Below, one piece after another: positions 42,679 through 52,517 of a stretch of 64,000 nucleotides of DNA. Position numbers and translations under genes: made by a program. Positions within the stretch are counted from its first letter, which is position 1. Each line of letters opens with the position of its first letter. The notes beneath the pieces are model-generated. The model was not told the origin of the DNA, did no database searches, and was given only the letters and a program-made list of their open reading frames with translations. The DNA comes from Niveispirillum sp. SYP-B3756 (lineage in GTDB: Bacteria; Pseudomonadota; Alphaproteobacteria; Azospirillales; Azospirillaceae), in the NCBI RefSeq assembly GCF_009495745.1, contig NZ_WIDQ01000001.1:372001-436000 (forward strand). The letters run 5' to 3'.

Positions 42679-43663
42679 CCGTGGCAGGCGCACGGGTAAG
42701 CTGCAGGAACACATCCTCCAGATCGCTTTCAACGATGGAGAGATCCTTCACCGACAGGCCAGCGGCCGCCATGGCGCCCAGCAGGTCGGCCACCCGCGTC
42801 TGGCTGGGGCGATAGCGCACCACCAGCCGCTGCGGATTCGGCAGGCTGACATCATAGCCCGCCAGCTCGCCGGGCATCGCTGCCAGCGGTGCTTCCAGCG
42901 TCACCACCATTTCCTTGGCATCGATACGGCCCAGCAGGGCCTCCTTCGATTCGCAGGCCACCACCTGACCATGATTGACAATGGCGATGGTGTCACACAG
43001 CTCTTGGGCTTCTTCGAGATAATGCGTGGTCAGCACCACGGTGGTGCCGGCCTGATTCAATTCGCGCACATAGGCCCACAGGCTTTGCCGCAGTTCGACG
43101 TCCACGCCGGCCGTCGGCTCATCCAGCACCAGCACGGGCGGGGCATGGACCATGGCCTTGGCCACCATCAGCCGGCGACGCATCCCGCCCGACAGGGTGC
43201 GGGCATAGGCATTGGCCTTGTCCTTCAACCCCACCGCTTCCAACAGCCGGTCGGTCTGGCGTTCCGCCTTGGGCACCCCATAGAGCCCGGCCTGCAGGTC
43301 CAGGATTTCACGCGGGGTGAAGAAAGGGTCCAGGTTCAGTTCCTGCGGCACGATGCCGATGGCGGCCCGCGCCGAGCGGGGATGCCGGTCGATATCGATG
43401 CCCCAGATGGCAGCCGTGCCGCCAGTCTTGTTCACCAGCCCGGCCAGGATGTTGATCGTCGTACTCTTGCCCGCGCCATTCGGCCCCAGCAGACCATAGA
43501 TGGACCCGCGCGGCACGGACAGGTTGATGCCCTTCAGCGCTTCCTTCGGCGGGGCCTTGCCAGTGCCGCGATAGGTCTTGCGCAGATCGCGGATATCAAT
43601 GGCGGCTTCGGGCAGGCTGCCGGACGGATCGGCGGCAAGGGTCCGGCTTACACTGTCGGGCAT
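42662..43663 (-). CDS. ABC transporter ATP-binding protein (DrrA-like)
   Basis: About 333 residues. Walker A 'YGLLGPNGAGKSTTINILAG', Q-loop 'GIVPQELNLDPFFT', signature 'ARTLSGGMRRRLMVAKAM', Walker B 'VLVLDEPTAGVD' and H-loop 'VVLTTHYLEEAQ' are complete. ATG 43663 has AGGA at 10 nt; ATG 43672 is also possible. No ABC-2 permease lies beside it, so it is an orphan ATPase or works with a distant one. Confidence 0.9.
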   Translation of the reverse strand: MPDSVSRTLAADPSGSLPEAAIDIRDLRKTYRGTGKAPPKEALKGINLSVPRGSIYGLLGPNGAGKSTTINILAGLVNKTGGTAAIWGIDIDRHPRSARAAIGIVPQELNLDPFFTPREILDLQAGLYGVPKAERQTDRLLEAVGLKDKANAYARTLSGGMRRRLMVAKAMVHAPPVLVLDEPTAGVDVELRQSLWAYVRELNQAGTTVVLTTHYLEEAQELCDTIAIVNHGQVVACESKEALLGRIDAKEMVVTLEAPLAAMPGELAGYDVSLPNPQRLVVRYRPSQTRVADLLGAMAAAGLSVKDLSIVESDLEDVFLQLTRAPATDADYR

Positions 43664-43876
43664 GTCGATCATATCCTGGATCAAGGCAAAGGGACCGGGC
43701 GGGCGTGCCCTTGGGTTACACCCGCCCGCAGGCAGGGTCAATTTATGCGCAAGGGGCAGGGGCAGCTTCCATGCATTCATCCCGCCCGCTTCCTGCCCAT
43801 TGCGCAAATGGCGGCCAGTAGTATGATGCGGCCGCGAAATCGCATCTGTGATCACCATCATCCAAAGGAACGTCCC

Positions 43877-44062
43877 ATGCAGCCGCTGGAAACCATCTAC
43901 ATCGACGATGATACCGTCGGCTGCGATGGCGGTGGCGGGGCGCTGGGCCACCCGCTGGTCTATCTGCCGCTCACCCCCACGGGTCAGGTCACCTGCCCCT
44001 ATTGCAGCCGCCTCTATATCCAGACCGAGGAAAGCAAGGCCGCCGGCGGCCACGGCCACTGA
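43877..44062 (+). CDS. CHCC-type zinc-finger protein
   Basis: 61 residues. 'VGCDGGGGALGHPLVYL' followed by 'QVTCPYCSRLYI' gives the Cys-His-Cys-Cys order of the zf-CHCC family, related to the small subunit NDUFS6 of complex I. AAAGGAA lies before the ATG. The role in alphaproteobacteria is unclear; complex I association is a family-based inference. Confidence 0.85.
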   Translation: MQPLETIYIDDDTVGCDGGGGALGHPLVYLPLTPTGQVTCPYCSRLYIQTEESKAAGGHGH

Positions 44063-44386
44063 TCCGGCCGCCACGCTCCCTGTCCTGATCCCCCCGGCCC
44101 GGCTGACCCCATGTCACCCCGGCCGGGGGCGATCCGTCCGGCCTTTGACCACACGACAGCGGCTGACCGCTGGCTTGGAAAATTCTCTTCCGTGTTGTGG
44201 TTCCACGCCGAACCGCCGCTGGGCGGCCAGAAGTCCGCCCCCCCCGATAGAATACGGTCGCCCAGGTTGATCCCGGCGGTGCCTTGTTGCGCCACCCGTG
44301 TCCGCCAGCCGGCTGATATAACCTTTCGTACATTTATCGATCACCACACATGAAGACGATTGCAGACTGTGCGTCACCGTCTATAG
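44063..44386. other. Intergenic stretch, no gene supported
   Basis: Only frames with shuffled codon use are seen here. The AT content rises towards 44330-44400, where a promoter-like sequence begins. No repeat or stem stands out. Confidence 0.5.
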
Positions 44387-44395
44387 TGTTATAAT
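44387..44395 (+). promoter_or_regulatory. Extended -10 promoter
   Basis: TGTTATAAT: a consensus TATAAT at 44390-44395 preceded by TG one base upstream. No clear -35 is needed for this class. It points at the small protein gene beginning near 44513. A start about 110 nt upstream leaves a long 5' leader. Confidence 0.55.
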
Positions 44396-44512
44396 ACATC
44401 TTGAGCACGATTACTTGTGAACCAGAAGTTAACAACATCCATCCATTTCCATTTTGTCACCCATTTTTCCCTCCTATCCTCTTCCCCGCCCCGGACCGAT
44501 CTGCCCCGCATC

Positions 44513-44812
44513 ATGACAGCCCCCCGCCTTCGTCTTTCTGTAACGCGGTTGCCCTTTGTCGGGGAAAGCGCGGATGGGCGTTTCGGCTACTGGGTTCTGC
44601 CGGCGCTGGCGGATGATGCTGACCCGCGCATCCAGGGGCGGACCTATGCCGCCTGGTTCCTGTTGTATGAGGAAGCCAACGGCAAACCCGCTGCGCGAGA
44701 ACTGATGGACAAGATCGAACGGGAGATGCCGTCGCGCTACCCGGCGGTGGACCGGGCTTTCCTGTGGGAAATCACCCGTTCACGCTCCAGCAAGACATCC
44801 AGTGCAGCCTGA
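44513..44812 (+). CDS. Small protein of unknown function
   Basis: 99 residues. 'SVTRLPFVGESADGRFGYWVLPALADDADPRIQGRTYAAWFLLYEEANG' and 'IEREMPSRYPAVDRAFLWEITRSRS' look like a folded basic/aromatic domain; no known family. The frame runs upstream to 44417 but lacks structure there. An extended -10 promoter lies about 120 nt upstream. Confidence 0.55.
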   Translation: MTAPRLRLSVTRLPFVGESADGRFGYWVLPALADDADPRIQGRTYAAWFLLYEEANGKPAARELMDKIEREMPSRYPAVDRAFLWEITRSRSSKTSSAA

Positions 44813-45111
44813 TCCTGATCAAGGGCAGGCAAATCCGGCTTAATTGTAAAAGAGTGTCGCGCAGCGCCATCAGTTACAATGCCGTAACAATTCCACGGTA
44901 GATGAGCCGGGGGGGAGACACTAACTCCTAATCTGCAAGCCAGTTCAAGCGAATGGCGGCCGTCGGCACCATTGCCACGCCGGTCGCTCGGCCATGTCAT
45001 TTTAGCCGGTTCTCCCGCCCGTCGGCGGGTTAAGATGTCCCTTTCATTGTCCTATTGACGCTGGGTCGCCCTTCCTGACCGGCCGTCCTGCGAAAGAACG
45101 GAAAAAGGATT
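44813..45111. other. Intergenic stretch before the RND operon
   Basis: 299 bases. An 87-codon frame on the minus strand (44737-45000) lacks a Shine-Dalgarno and overlaps the neighbour, so I do not call it. A CCGCCC/GGCGG stem sits near 45015-45030. The RND promoter is probably in the last 100 bases, but I cannot place it. Confidence 0.4.
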
Positions 45112-46203
45112 ATGCGTCTTCACCTTCAGATCGCCACCGCCATTGCCCTGGTCGCCCTGGGGGGCGGCATCTGGTATGTCACCGGTTCCGGCCGTACTGA
45201 AGGCACCAGCCAGGTTGCCGCCCGCCCGGTGGATGTGGTGGCCACCCGCGTCGGGCGGGGGGAGATCAAGGTCGTTTTCGATGCCGTGGGCACCCTGCGC
45301 GCCAATGAGGCGGTGACGGTGACCGCCAAAACCGCCGGCCTGGTGCGCACCATCCGTTTCCAGGAAGGCCAAAAGCTCTCCGCCGGCGATGTGCTGCTGG
45401 AACTGGACGACACGGAAGTCCGCGCCAATCTGGCGGTGGCGGAGGCGACGCGCCGCAATGCCGCCCAGCTGCTGGAACGGTCCAAGGCGCTTTTGCCGCG
45501 CCAGGCCATCGCCCAGGCGAAGGTGGATGAGCTGAACCTGCAGCTCCAGGGCGCGGAGGCATCGGTACGCGCCGCCCAGGCCCGGTTGCAGGATCTGACC
45601 ATCCGCGCGCCGTTCAGCGGGGTCACCGGCCTGCGTCAGGTCAGCCCCGGTGCCCTGGTGCAGCCGGGCACGCCGGTGACCACGCTGGATGATACCAGCG
45701 TGATGAAGCTGGAATTCACCGTGCCGGAGGTGGCCCTGCCGCAACTGCGCCTGGGCATGGAGATCGCGGCCAGCAGCAATGTCTATCCGGGTCAGGCCTT
45801 CCAGGGCACGCTGTCGGCGGTGGATACCCGCATCGACAGCGTCACCCGCACCCTGGCAGCCCTGGCCCGCCTGCCCAATACGGATGGCCATCTGCACCCC
45901 GGCATGTTCATGACCGTGCGCCTGACCCTGGAAAACCGCGCCAATGTGGTGCTGGTGCCGGAAGAAGCGCTGGTGCCGGTCGGCGACCGCCAGTTCGTTT
46001 ATCTGGTGGTCGATGGCAAGGTGCAGCGCCAGGAAATCACCATCGGTGCCCGGTCCGGCGGCAATGTGGAAGCGGCCCAGGGCCTGCAGGGCGGTGAGTT
46101 GATCATCACCCGTGGCACCCAGAAGGTGCGCGAAGGCCTGCCGGTCAATGCCAAAATCAGCGGCGGCAGTGATGTGCCGCAGGCGGCAGCCCGGCCCAGC
46201 TGA
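45112..46203 (+). CDS. RND efflux periplasmic adaptor subunit (MFP)
   Basis: 363 residues. A single N-terminal membrane segment or signal anchor (about 5-24) precedes a barrel-sandwich hybrid ('EAVTVTAKTAGLVRTIRFQEGQKLSAGDVLLELDD'), a coiled-coil hairpin and 'LTIRAPFSGVTGLRQVSPGALVQPGTPVTTLDD', typical of AcrA/MexA-like adaptors. It bridges the inner-membrane pump and the outer-membrane channel. AAAGGATT precedes the ATG. The pump gene follows after 83 nt; no outer-membrane factor is present in the window. Confidence 0.92.
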   Translation: MRLHLQIATAIALVALGGGIWYVTGSGRTEGTSQVAARPVDVVATRVGRGEIKVVFDAVGTLRANEAVTVTAKTAGLVRTIRFQEGQKLSAGDVLLELDDTEVRANLAVAEATRRNAAQLLERSKALLPRQAIAQAKVDELNLQLQGAEASVRAAQARLQDLTIRAPFSGVTGLRQVSPGALVQPGTPVTTLDDTSVMKLEFTVPEVALPQLRLGMEIAASSNVYPGQAFQGTLSAVDTRIDSVTRTLAALARLPNTDGHLHPGMFMTVRLTLENRANVVLVPEEALVPVGDRQFVYLVVDGKVQRQEITIGARSGGNVEAAQGLQGGELIITRGTQKVREGLPVNAKISGGSDVPQAAARPS

Positions 46204-46286
46204 GGCCACCGCCCAACCGATTTGTTTTTCGTCGGCGCCACGGGCGCCCTGTCCTACTTGATGTCAATCCAGGGGCTACGCCTGCC

Positions 46287-49200
46287 ATGGTGCTCTCCGA
46301 CCTCTCGATCCAGCGCCCGGTGCTTGCCTTCGTGATCAGCGCCATGCTGGTTGTGTTCGGTGTGCTGGGCTATGAGAAGCTGCCGGTGCGCGAGCTGCCG
46401 AAGATCGATTATCCCGTCGTTTCCATCTCCACCAACTATCCCGGTGCCAGCGCGGAGGTGGTGGATAATGAAATCACCGAACGGATCGAAGGCGTGATCA
46501 ACGGGATCGAGGGGATCAAGACCATCCGATCCCGGTCGCGCGAAGGTTCCTCCTCCGTCTCGGTGGAGTTCGATATCGACCGCGATATTGACAGCGCCAG
46601 CAATGATGTGCGCGACCGCGTGGGCCGCATTGCCGAGAATCTGCCGCAAGAGGCGGATACACCGGAAATCAGCAAGGTCGATGCCGACAGCAACCCGATC
46701 ATGTGGATTTCCCTGCGCGCCCAGGGCATGGACCAGCTGGAGCTGACGGATTTCGTCCGCCGCTATTATCAGGATGCGCTGGCCACGGTGCCGGGTGTGG
46801 CCTCTGTCCGCATCAGCGGGTCGCGGGAATTCGCCATGCGCGTCTGGCTGGACCGCAACGCCATGGCGGCGCGCGGGGTGACGGTGCAGGATATTGAAGA
46901 TGCCATCCGGCGGGAGAATGCCGAGCTGCCCGCCGGTCGCATCGAAAGCCAGCAGCGCGAATTCACCGTGCGCACCGATACGCGGCTGAACCGCCCCGAA
47001 CAGTTCGCCCGCATCCTGATCCGCCAGGATGGCATGAATCAGGTCCGCGTCGGCGATGTGGCACGGGTGGAGGTTGCGGCCCGCGACGACCGTTCCGATT
47101 TCCGCATCAACGGGTCGGCCGCTGTCGGCATGGGCATTGTCCGCCAATCCACCGCCAACACGATGGACGTGTCGCAGGGCGTGCGCGCGCTGCTGGCCCA
47201 GTTCCAGGCCAATTTGCCGGCGGGCATGATCCTGGAGGTAAGGCATGACGATGCCGCCTTCATTGGTCAGTCCATCTATGAGGTGTTCCACGCCATTGCC
47301 GTGGCCGTCGGGCTGGTGGTGCTGGTGGTCTGGATGTTCCTGCGCACCCTGCGCGCCACCATCATTCCCGTTGTCGCCATCCCGGTTTCCATGGTGGCCG
47401 CCTTTGGCGTGATGGCGGCCATGGGCTTTTCCATCAATGTGCTGACCCTGCTGGCCTTTGTGCTGGCCGTGGGTCTGGTGGTGGATGATGCCATCATCGT
47501 GGTGGAAAATATCTCCCGCCGGATTGAGGAGGGGGAACCGCCGCTGCTGGCCTCCTATCGCGGGGCGCGGCAGATCGGCTTTGCAGTGATTGCCACCACG
47601 CTGGTGTTGCTGGCGGTAATCGCGCCTTTGTCGATGCTGGCCGGCGATCAGGGCCGCCTGTTCCGCGAATTCGCCGTCGCCCTGATGGCCGCCATCGGCT
47701 TTTCCTGCGTGGTGGCGCTCACCCTGTCGCCCATGCTCTGTTCCAAGCTGCTGAAGGGCCATGCGGCGCCGCGCGGCCTGTTCCGCTATACGGAGCGGGT
47801 GCTGGATCGGGTGACGCAGGGCTATCGCGCCCTGCTGCGCGGCGCCCTGGCCGCGCGGGTGCTGGTACTGGCCCTGCTGGCGGGTTCCCTGGTGCTGACC
47901 GGGCTGATCGCCCTGGCGTTGCCGTCGGAACTGGCACCGACGGAGGATCGCGGCCAGTTCCGCATCAGTATCACCGCGCCGGAAGGCGCCAGCGTGGAGT
48001 TCACCAACCAGGAGGTGGCGGAAGTGGAGGCGGTGCTGCGCCCCTATCTGCAATCGCGGGAACTGGATAATACGCTGACCATCGTCAATCCCGGCTGGGG
48101 CGGCAGTGCCGGCGTCAACCGGGCCATGGTGATCGCCCGCTCCCCCACCTGGGACAAGCGACCCGCCAACAGCCGCTCCGTGCAGGCCCTGGTGGCGGAA
48201 ATCACACCCAAGCTGGATGCCATTCCCGGTGCCCGCATCAATGTTGTGCTGCCGTCGGGCCTGGGCGGCGGCGGGGGCAATGCCAACCAGCTGCAGGTCG
48301 TTATCGGCGGCAACACGTTCGAAGAACTGGCCGAGTGGCGCGACATGCTGATCGAACGGCTGCGGGAATATCCTGGCCTGACCGGCTTCCAGGCCAATTA
48401 TGACGAGACCAAGCCTCAGTTGCGGGTGACGGTGGACCGCGACCGGGCGGCCGATCTGGGGGTGCCCGTCACCATCATCGGCCGCACCCTGGAAACCATG
48501 CTGGGCGAGCGCGAGGTGACGCGCTATCTGGACCGGGGCGAGGAATATGATGTGGTGCTGCGCGCCAATAGCGGCGACCGCGCCAATCCGCGTGACCTGA
48601 ACAATATCTTCGTGCGCGGCGGCAATGCCAGCGGCACCAGCCAGCTGGTGCCGCTGGCCAACCTGATCCAGATCCATGACATTGCCGCCCCGACGGAGCT
48701 GAACCGCTATAACCGGCTGCGGTCGATCACCATCACCGCCAACCTGACCAACGGCACCCCCATGGGTGATGCCATCAAGGCGGTGCAGCAGGCCGCGGCG
48801 GAGGCCCTGCCGCCGGAAGCGCGGGTCAGCTTTGAAGGGGCCGCCCGGCTGCAGCTGGAAGCCTCCAGCGCCATTTACTTTGCCCTGGGCATGGCCATGC
48901 TGGTGGCCTTCCTGGTGCTGGCCGCCCAGTTTGAGAATTTCCGCCTGCCGGCCATGATCCTGGTGTCGGTGCTGCCCGCCGGCTTTGGCGGGGTGCTGGC
49001 CATCCAGCTGACCGGCATGTCGCTGAACACCTATACGCAGATCGGCCTGATCATGCTGATCGGCCTGATTGCCAAGAACGCCATCATGATTGTGGAGTTC
49101 GCCAACCAGCTGCGCGAGGAGGGCAAGGCCCTGCTGGAAGCGGTGGTGGAGGCATCGGCCCTGCGTCTACGCCCCATCCTGATGACCTCCATCGCCACCG

Positions 49201-49433
49201 TCTTCGGGGCACTGCCCCTGGCGCTGGCCGATGGGGCGGGCGCGGAAAGCCGCATGGCCATCGGCTGGGTGATCGTCGGCGGGGTCAGTGTCGGCACGCT
49301 GATCTCCCTCTTCGTCACACCGGTGCTCTACAGCCTGTTTGCCCAGGGGGTACAGCCGATTGGTACGGTGCGGCGCTTGATCGAGGAGCAGGAAAGGCGC
49401 TTCCACGAAGCGCCCCAGGTTCCCGCCGAATGA
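46287..49433 (+). CDS. RND efflux permease (AcrB/MexB-like)
   Basis: 1048 residues with 12 membrane helices and two large periplasmic loops. 'MVLSDLSIQRPVLAFVISAMLVVFGVLGYEKLPVRELPKIDYPVVSI' is the HAE1-type N-terminus. 'VLAVGLVVDDAIIVVENISRRI' in helix 4 carries the Asp pair of proton transfer. Its substrate is unknown. A strong terminator directly follows. Confidence 0.95.
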   Translation: MVLSDLSIQRPVLAFVISAMLVVFGVLGYEKLPVRELPKIDYPVVSISTNYPGASAEVVDNEITERIEGVINGIEGIKTIRSRSREGSSSVSVEFDIDRDIDSASNDVRDRVGRIAENLPQEADTPEISKVDADSNPIMWISLRAQGMDQLELTDFVRRYYQDALATVPGVASVRISGSREFAMRVWLDRNAMAARGVTVQDIEDAIRRENAELPAGRIESQQREFTVRTDTRLNRPEQFARILIRQDGMNQVRVGDVARVEVAARDDRSDFRINGSAAVGMGIVRQSTANTMDVSQGVRALLAQFQANLPAGMILEVRHDDAAFIGQSIYEVFHAIAVAVGLVVLVVWMFLRTLRATIIPVVAIPVSMVAAFGVMAAMGFSINVLTLLAFVLAVGLVVDDAIIVVENISRRIEEGEPPLLASYRGARQIGFAVIATTLVLLAVIAPLSMLAGDQGRLFREFAVALMAAIGFSCVVALTLSPMLCSKLLKGHAAPRGLFRYTERVLDRVTQGYRALLRGALAARVLVLALLAGSLVLTGLIALALPSELAPTEDRGQFRISITAPEGASVEFTNQEVAEVEAVLRPYLQSRELDNTLTIVNPGWGGSAGVNRAMVIARSPTWDKRPANSRSVQALVAEITPKLDAIPGARINVVLPSGLGGGGGNANQLQVVIGGNTFEELAEWRDMLIERLREYPGLTGFQANYDETKPQLRVTVDRDRAADLGVPVTIIGRTLETMLGEREVTRYLDRGEEYDVVLRANSGDRANPRDLNNIFVRGGNASGTSQLVPLANLIQIHDIAAPTELNRYNRLRSITITANLTNGTPMGDAIKAVQQAAAEALPPEARVSFEGAARLQLEASSAIYFALGMAMLVAFLVLAAQFENFRLPAMILVSVLPAGFGGVLAIQLTGMSLNTYTQIGLIMLIGLIAKNAIMIVEFANQLREEGKALLEAVVEASALRLRPILMTSIATVFGALPLALADGAGAESRMAIGWVIVGGVSVGTLISLFVTPVLYSLFAQGVQPIGTVRRLIEEQERRFHEAPQVPAE

Positions 49434-49435
49434 TG

Positions 49436-49462
49436 AAAGGGCGCCCCAGCGGGCGCCCTTTT
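49436..49462 (+). terminator. Terminator of the RND operon
   Basis: Perfect stem AAAGGGCGCCC/GGGCGCCCTTT with loop CAGC, ending in four T bases, 2 nt after the stop codon. Confidence 0.9.
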
Positions 49463-49509
49463 CATATCAGCGTGGAAGTCCAGGCCGCCAGCCAAAGGGC
49501 CGACCGCCA

Positions 49510-49749
49510 TCAATCCCCGCCCGTATGCCGGTCGGTGATCCAGAAGAACAGAGCCAGCAGCGGCAGCAGAAAGGCGAGCGGTCCGAAGAAACGCCAGGGG
49601 CCGGGTGGAAAGGGGACGTAATAAGAGATCAACGCCACCCCCCCCAAGGCAACCACCACCAGCCCCACCACCAGCGCCCAGCCCTCCCAAGTGGCGGGCG
49701 TGATGCCGGGCCCGGACCGCTTGGAACGGAACCAATATCTGCGCGCCAT
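49510..49749 (-). CDS. Small two-helix membrane protein, unknown
   Basis: 79 residues. Two hydrophobic helices ('GWALVVGLVVVALGGVALISYYV' and 'WRFFGPLAFLLPLLALFFWI') with a basic N-terminus ('MARRYWFRSKRSG') and a short charged tail. No family recognised. It converges with the RND operon and is separated by its terminator. Confidence 0.6.
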   Translation of the reverse strand: MARRYWFRSKRSGPGITPATWEGWALVVGLVVVALGGVALISYYVPFPPGPWRFFGPLAFLLPLLALFFWITDRHTGGD

Positions 49750-49923
49750 CCTCCTCCCCTATAAGTAGATCATCTAGCACACTAGTTCTACATTAGGGCA
49801 TAAGACAACACAACCACAACCAGAGCGGCAGCAGCTTTATCCAATTTTTATTACAATCGGGATAACAGAAAGAGAAAGACGAAATTTCATTCCAATCGAC
49901 CGCCCCACAATGGAACAGGGGTT

Positions 49924-50412
49924 TCATATGCCGTCGCAAACAGCAAGTCGACGCAGCCCGTCACCGCTGATCCCCATCAGCGTCACGGTCTCGGCATCGG
50001 CCCCGATGCTGCGATAGAACAGGGCGGCGCGCAGATTGACCGGGCGCATATGCCAGGAAAGCCAGCCCAGCCCGCGATTCAGCACCAGCCGGGCAGAGGC
50101 CCCCACCAAGGCGCGGCCCACCCCGGCCCGGCGGGCCAACGGCTCGACATAGAGATTTTCCAGCACCAGCCCAGCCCTGGCCGATTGGCTGTCATATCCC
50201 CGTGTCAGCAGGGCCACCCCGGCCACGCAGGCCCGGCGGTCAGCCAGCAGGCAGGTGAACAGCGGATCGACACCGAACCCCTGTTGCCGGAACAAGGCCG
50301 GGGTCAGGGCCGGCGGTTCCATTCCCTCTTCCGCCGAAAGGGCGGCCAGCAGGGCACAAACAACATCGGCATCCGCACGGGTCGCCGCACGGATGCCGAT
50401 CTCTTCCATCAC
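49924..50412 (-). CDS. GNAT-family N-acetyltransferase
   Basis: 162 residues. The acetyl-CoA motif is 'LVLENLYVEPLARRAGVGRALVGASARLVLNRG' (Q/RxxGxG/A form: RRAGVGRAL). 'IRAATRADADVVCALLAALS' is the usual N-terminus. ATG 50412 or 50409. The substrate is unknown. It follows leuB by 17 nt on the same strand, perhaps cotranscribed. Confidence 0.85.
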   Translation of the reverse strand: MMEEIGIRAATRADADVVCALLAALSAEEGMEPPALTPALFRQQGFGVDPLFTCLLADRRACVAGVALLTRGYDSQSARAGLVLENLYVEPLARRAGVGRALVGASARLVLNRGLGWLSWHMRPVNLRAALFYRSIGADAETVTLMGISGDGLRRLAVCDGI

Positions 50413-50429
50413 AAACGATCCCGGCCCGC

Positions 50430-51542
50430 TCAGGCGGCGATTAGCTTGTCCATTTCGCGCAGGATGCTGTCGGCCATGACGGAGGTGGACACCTTGGCCA
50501 TGCCCGGCTGCATGATGTCACCGGTGCGCAGGCCGGTGCCCAGCACGTTCTGCACCGCGTTTTCCAGAATGTCGGCATCTTCCTGCAGGTCGAACGACCA
50601 GCGCAGCGCCATGGCGAAGGACAGGAACATGGCAATCGGGTTGGCCAGATCGCGGCCGGCAATGTCCGGGGCGGAACCATGCACCGGCTCATACAGGGCC
50701 TTGCGCTTGCCCTGCGCATCCACCGCCCCCAGAGAGGCCGACGGCAGCATCCCGATGGAACCGGTCAGCATGGACGCCTCGTCCGACAGGATGTCGCCGA
50801 ACAGATTGTCGGTGACGATCACGTCGAACTGCTTGGGGTTGCGCACCAGTTGCATGGCAGCAGCGTCGGCCAGCATGTGGGACAGTTCCACATCCTGATA
50901 TTCGGCCTTGTGCAGGGCGTTCACTTCCTGACGCCACAGCAGGCCCGACTCCATCACATTGCCCTTGTCGGAAGAGCAGACCTTGTTGCCGCGCTTGCGC
51001 GCCAGCTCAAAGGCCACGCGAGCAACACGGTGGATTTCGTGCGTGTCATAGACCTGGGTGTTGATGCCGCGACGTTCGCCATTCGGCAGATCGATGATGC
51101 CGCGCGGCTCCCCGAAATAAACGCCACCGGTCAGTTCGCGCACGATCATGATATCCAGGCCGCGCACCACTTCCGGCTTCAGCGTGCTGGCATCCACCAG
51201 CGCGTCGAACACCTGGGCCGGGCGCAGGTTGGCAAACAGGCCCATTTCCTTGCGCAGACGCAGCAGGCCTGCTTCCGGGCGCTTGTCAAAGCCCAGATTT
51301 TCCCATTTCGGGCCACCCACGGCGGCCAGGATCACGGCATCCACCGCCAGGGCGCGAGCCATGGTCTCATCCGTCAGGGGCGTGCCATGCGCGTCGTAGG
51401 AGCAGCCGCCGACCAGACCTTCCTCAAGCTGGAACTCCACCCCGCGCTTGCGGCCGTACCAGTCGATCACACGCCGCAGCTGGCGCATGACTTCAGGACC
51501 GATACCATCGCCCGGCAGCAGCAGCAGCGAACGCTTCGACAT
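50430..51542 (-). CDS. leuB: 3-isopropylmalate dehydrogenase
   Basis: 370 residues. Leucine synthesis: oxidises and decarboxylates 3-isopropylmalate. '[23 protein letters not shown]', 'VYFGEPRGI', '[17 protein letters not shown]', '[34 protein letters not shown]' and '[21 protein letters not shown]' are conserved. The start at 51542 fits the family; the frame extends to 51632. It follows leuD by about 130 nt with a hairpin between. Confidence 0.95.
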   Translation of the reverse strand: MSKRSLLLLPGDGIGPEVMRQLRRVIDWYGRKRGVEFQLEEGLVGGCSYDAHGTPLTDETMARALAVDAVILAAVGGPKWENLGFDKRPEAGLLRLRKEMGLFANLRPAQVFDALVDASTLKPEVVRGLDIMIVRELTGGVYFGEPRGIIDLPNGERRGINTQVYDTHEIHRVARVAFELARKRGNKVCSSDKGNVMESGLLWRQEVNALHKAEYQDVELSHMLADAAAMQLVRNPKQFDVIVTDNLFGDILSDEASMLTGSIGMLPSASLGAVDAQGKRKALYEPVHGSAPDIAGRDLANPIAMFLSFAMALRWSFDLQEDADILENAVQNVLGTGLRTGDIMQPGMAKVSTSVMADSILREMDKLIAA

Positions 51543-51617
51543 GACGGAAAACCCCTCGAATGAATAGGCATGATGAAGGACAGCCCCTACTGGGCTGCCC
51601 GGAGTTCTAAACCGATT

Positions 51618-51649
51618 GGCGGCTGCCGCCAAGTGTGACGGCAGCCGCC
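51618..51649. other. Stem between leuD and leuB
   Basis: Stem GGCGGCTGCCG/CGGCAGCCGCC (51618-51628 and 51639-51649). No T run. Possibly an mRNA-stabilising or partial terminating structure inside the leu operon. Confidence 0.5.
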
Positions 51650-51671
51650 CTTTGGACCCTTCGGCGCAAGG

Positions 51672-52289
51672 TCAGGAGGCCGAAGCCCAGAGCCAGGGCT
51701 GGGACTGCTTGTTCGATGCTTCGAACGCATCGATCGACGGCGCGTTGCGCAGCGTCAGGCCGATATCGTCCCAGCCATTCAGCAGGCATTCGCGGCGGAA
51801 CGGCTCCACGTCAAAGCCGATCTTCTCCCCATCCGGCAGGGTGATCTGCTGGGTTTCCAGATCGACGGTGAACGTGGCATTGGCGCCATTATCGGCGGCG
51901 GCCATCAGCTTCTCGACAATGTCCACCGGCATCGGGATCGGCAGGATGCCGTTCTTGAAGCTGTTATTGAAGAAGATGTCGGCGAAGCTGGGGGCGATGA
52001 CGCAGCGGATGCCGAAATCAGCCAAAGCCCAGGGCGCATGTTCGCGCGAGGAGCCGCAGCCGAAATTGTCGCCGGCGATCAGGATAGAGGCATTGCGGTA
52101 GGCCGGCTTGTTCAGCACGAAATCGGCCACTTCCTGCCCGTCCTTGAAGCGCATGGAGGCGAACAGGCCGGCACCCAGCCCGGTGCGCTGGATCGTCTTC
52201 AGATATTCGGCAGCAATGATCATGTCGGTATCGACATTCATCAGCCGCAGCGGGGCGGCAACACCGGTAAGCTGGGTGAATTTCTGCAT
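51672..52289 (-). CDS. leuD: 3-isopropylmalate dehydratase, small subunit
   Basis: 205 residues. It combines with LeuC to isomerise 2- to 3-isopropylmalate. '[29 protein letters not shown]', '[50 protein letters not shown]' are diagnostic. leuC is not in the window, so the two subunits are encoded apart. Confidence 0.95.
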   Translation of the reverse strand: MQKFTQLTGVAAPLRLMNVDTDMIIAAEYLKTIQRTGLGAGLFASMRFKDGQEVADFVLNKPAYRNASILIAGDNFGCGSSREHAPWALADFGIRCVIAPSFADIFFNNSFKNGILPIPMPVDIVEKLMAAADNGANATFTVDLETQQITLPDGEKIGFDVEPFRRECLLNGWDDIGLTLRNAPSIDAFEASNKQSQPWLWASAS

Positions 52290-52517
52290 GTGACTTTACC
52301 CGGACGATTGGCAATGGAACCTGCCATTCTTCTGCCATGTCGCAGTGCGGCCGCGCAACACATGATCGTTGTAAGGCTGGTCTGCGACAGATGCTTGCGT
52401 AAACTCCCCCTTCCCTCGCCTGCCCCCGAAATTTCCCAGCCACAACCATGGTGTCGGGGCTATGTCGCCCCCATCTGCTATCGGGAAGATCGCCACCCCT
52501 TGTTTTATGGAGGCATC

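Noticed and set aside
44737-45000. An 87-codon frame on the minus strand
   Set aside because: No Shine-Dalgarno, overlaps the neighbouring gene and no recognisable domain.
46254-48677. An 807-codon frame opposite the RND permease gene
   Set aside because: It mirrors the GC-rich codons of the true permease gene. The product is a histidine/glutamine/glycine-rich string with no domain, typical of antisense frames.
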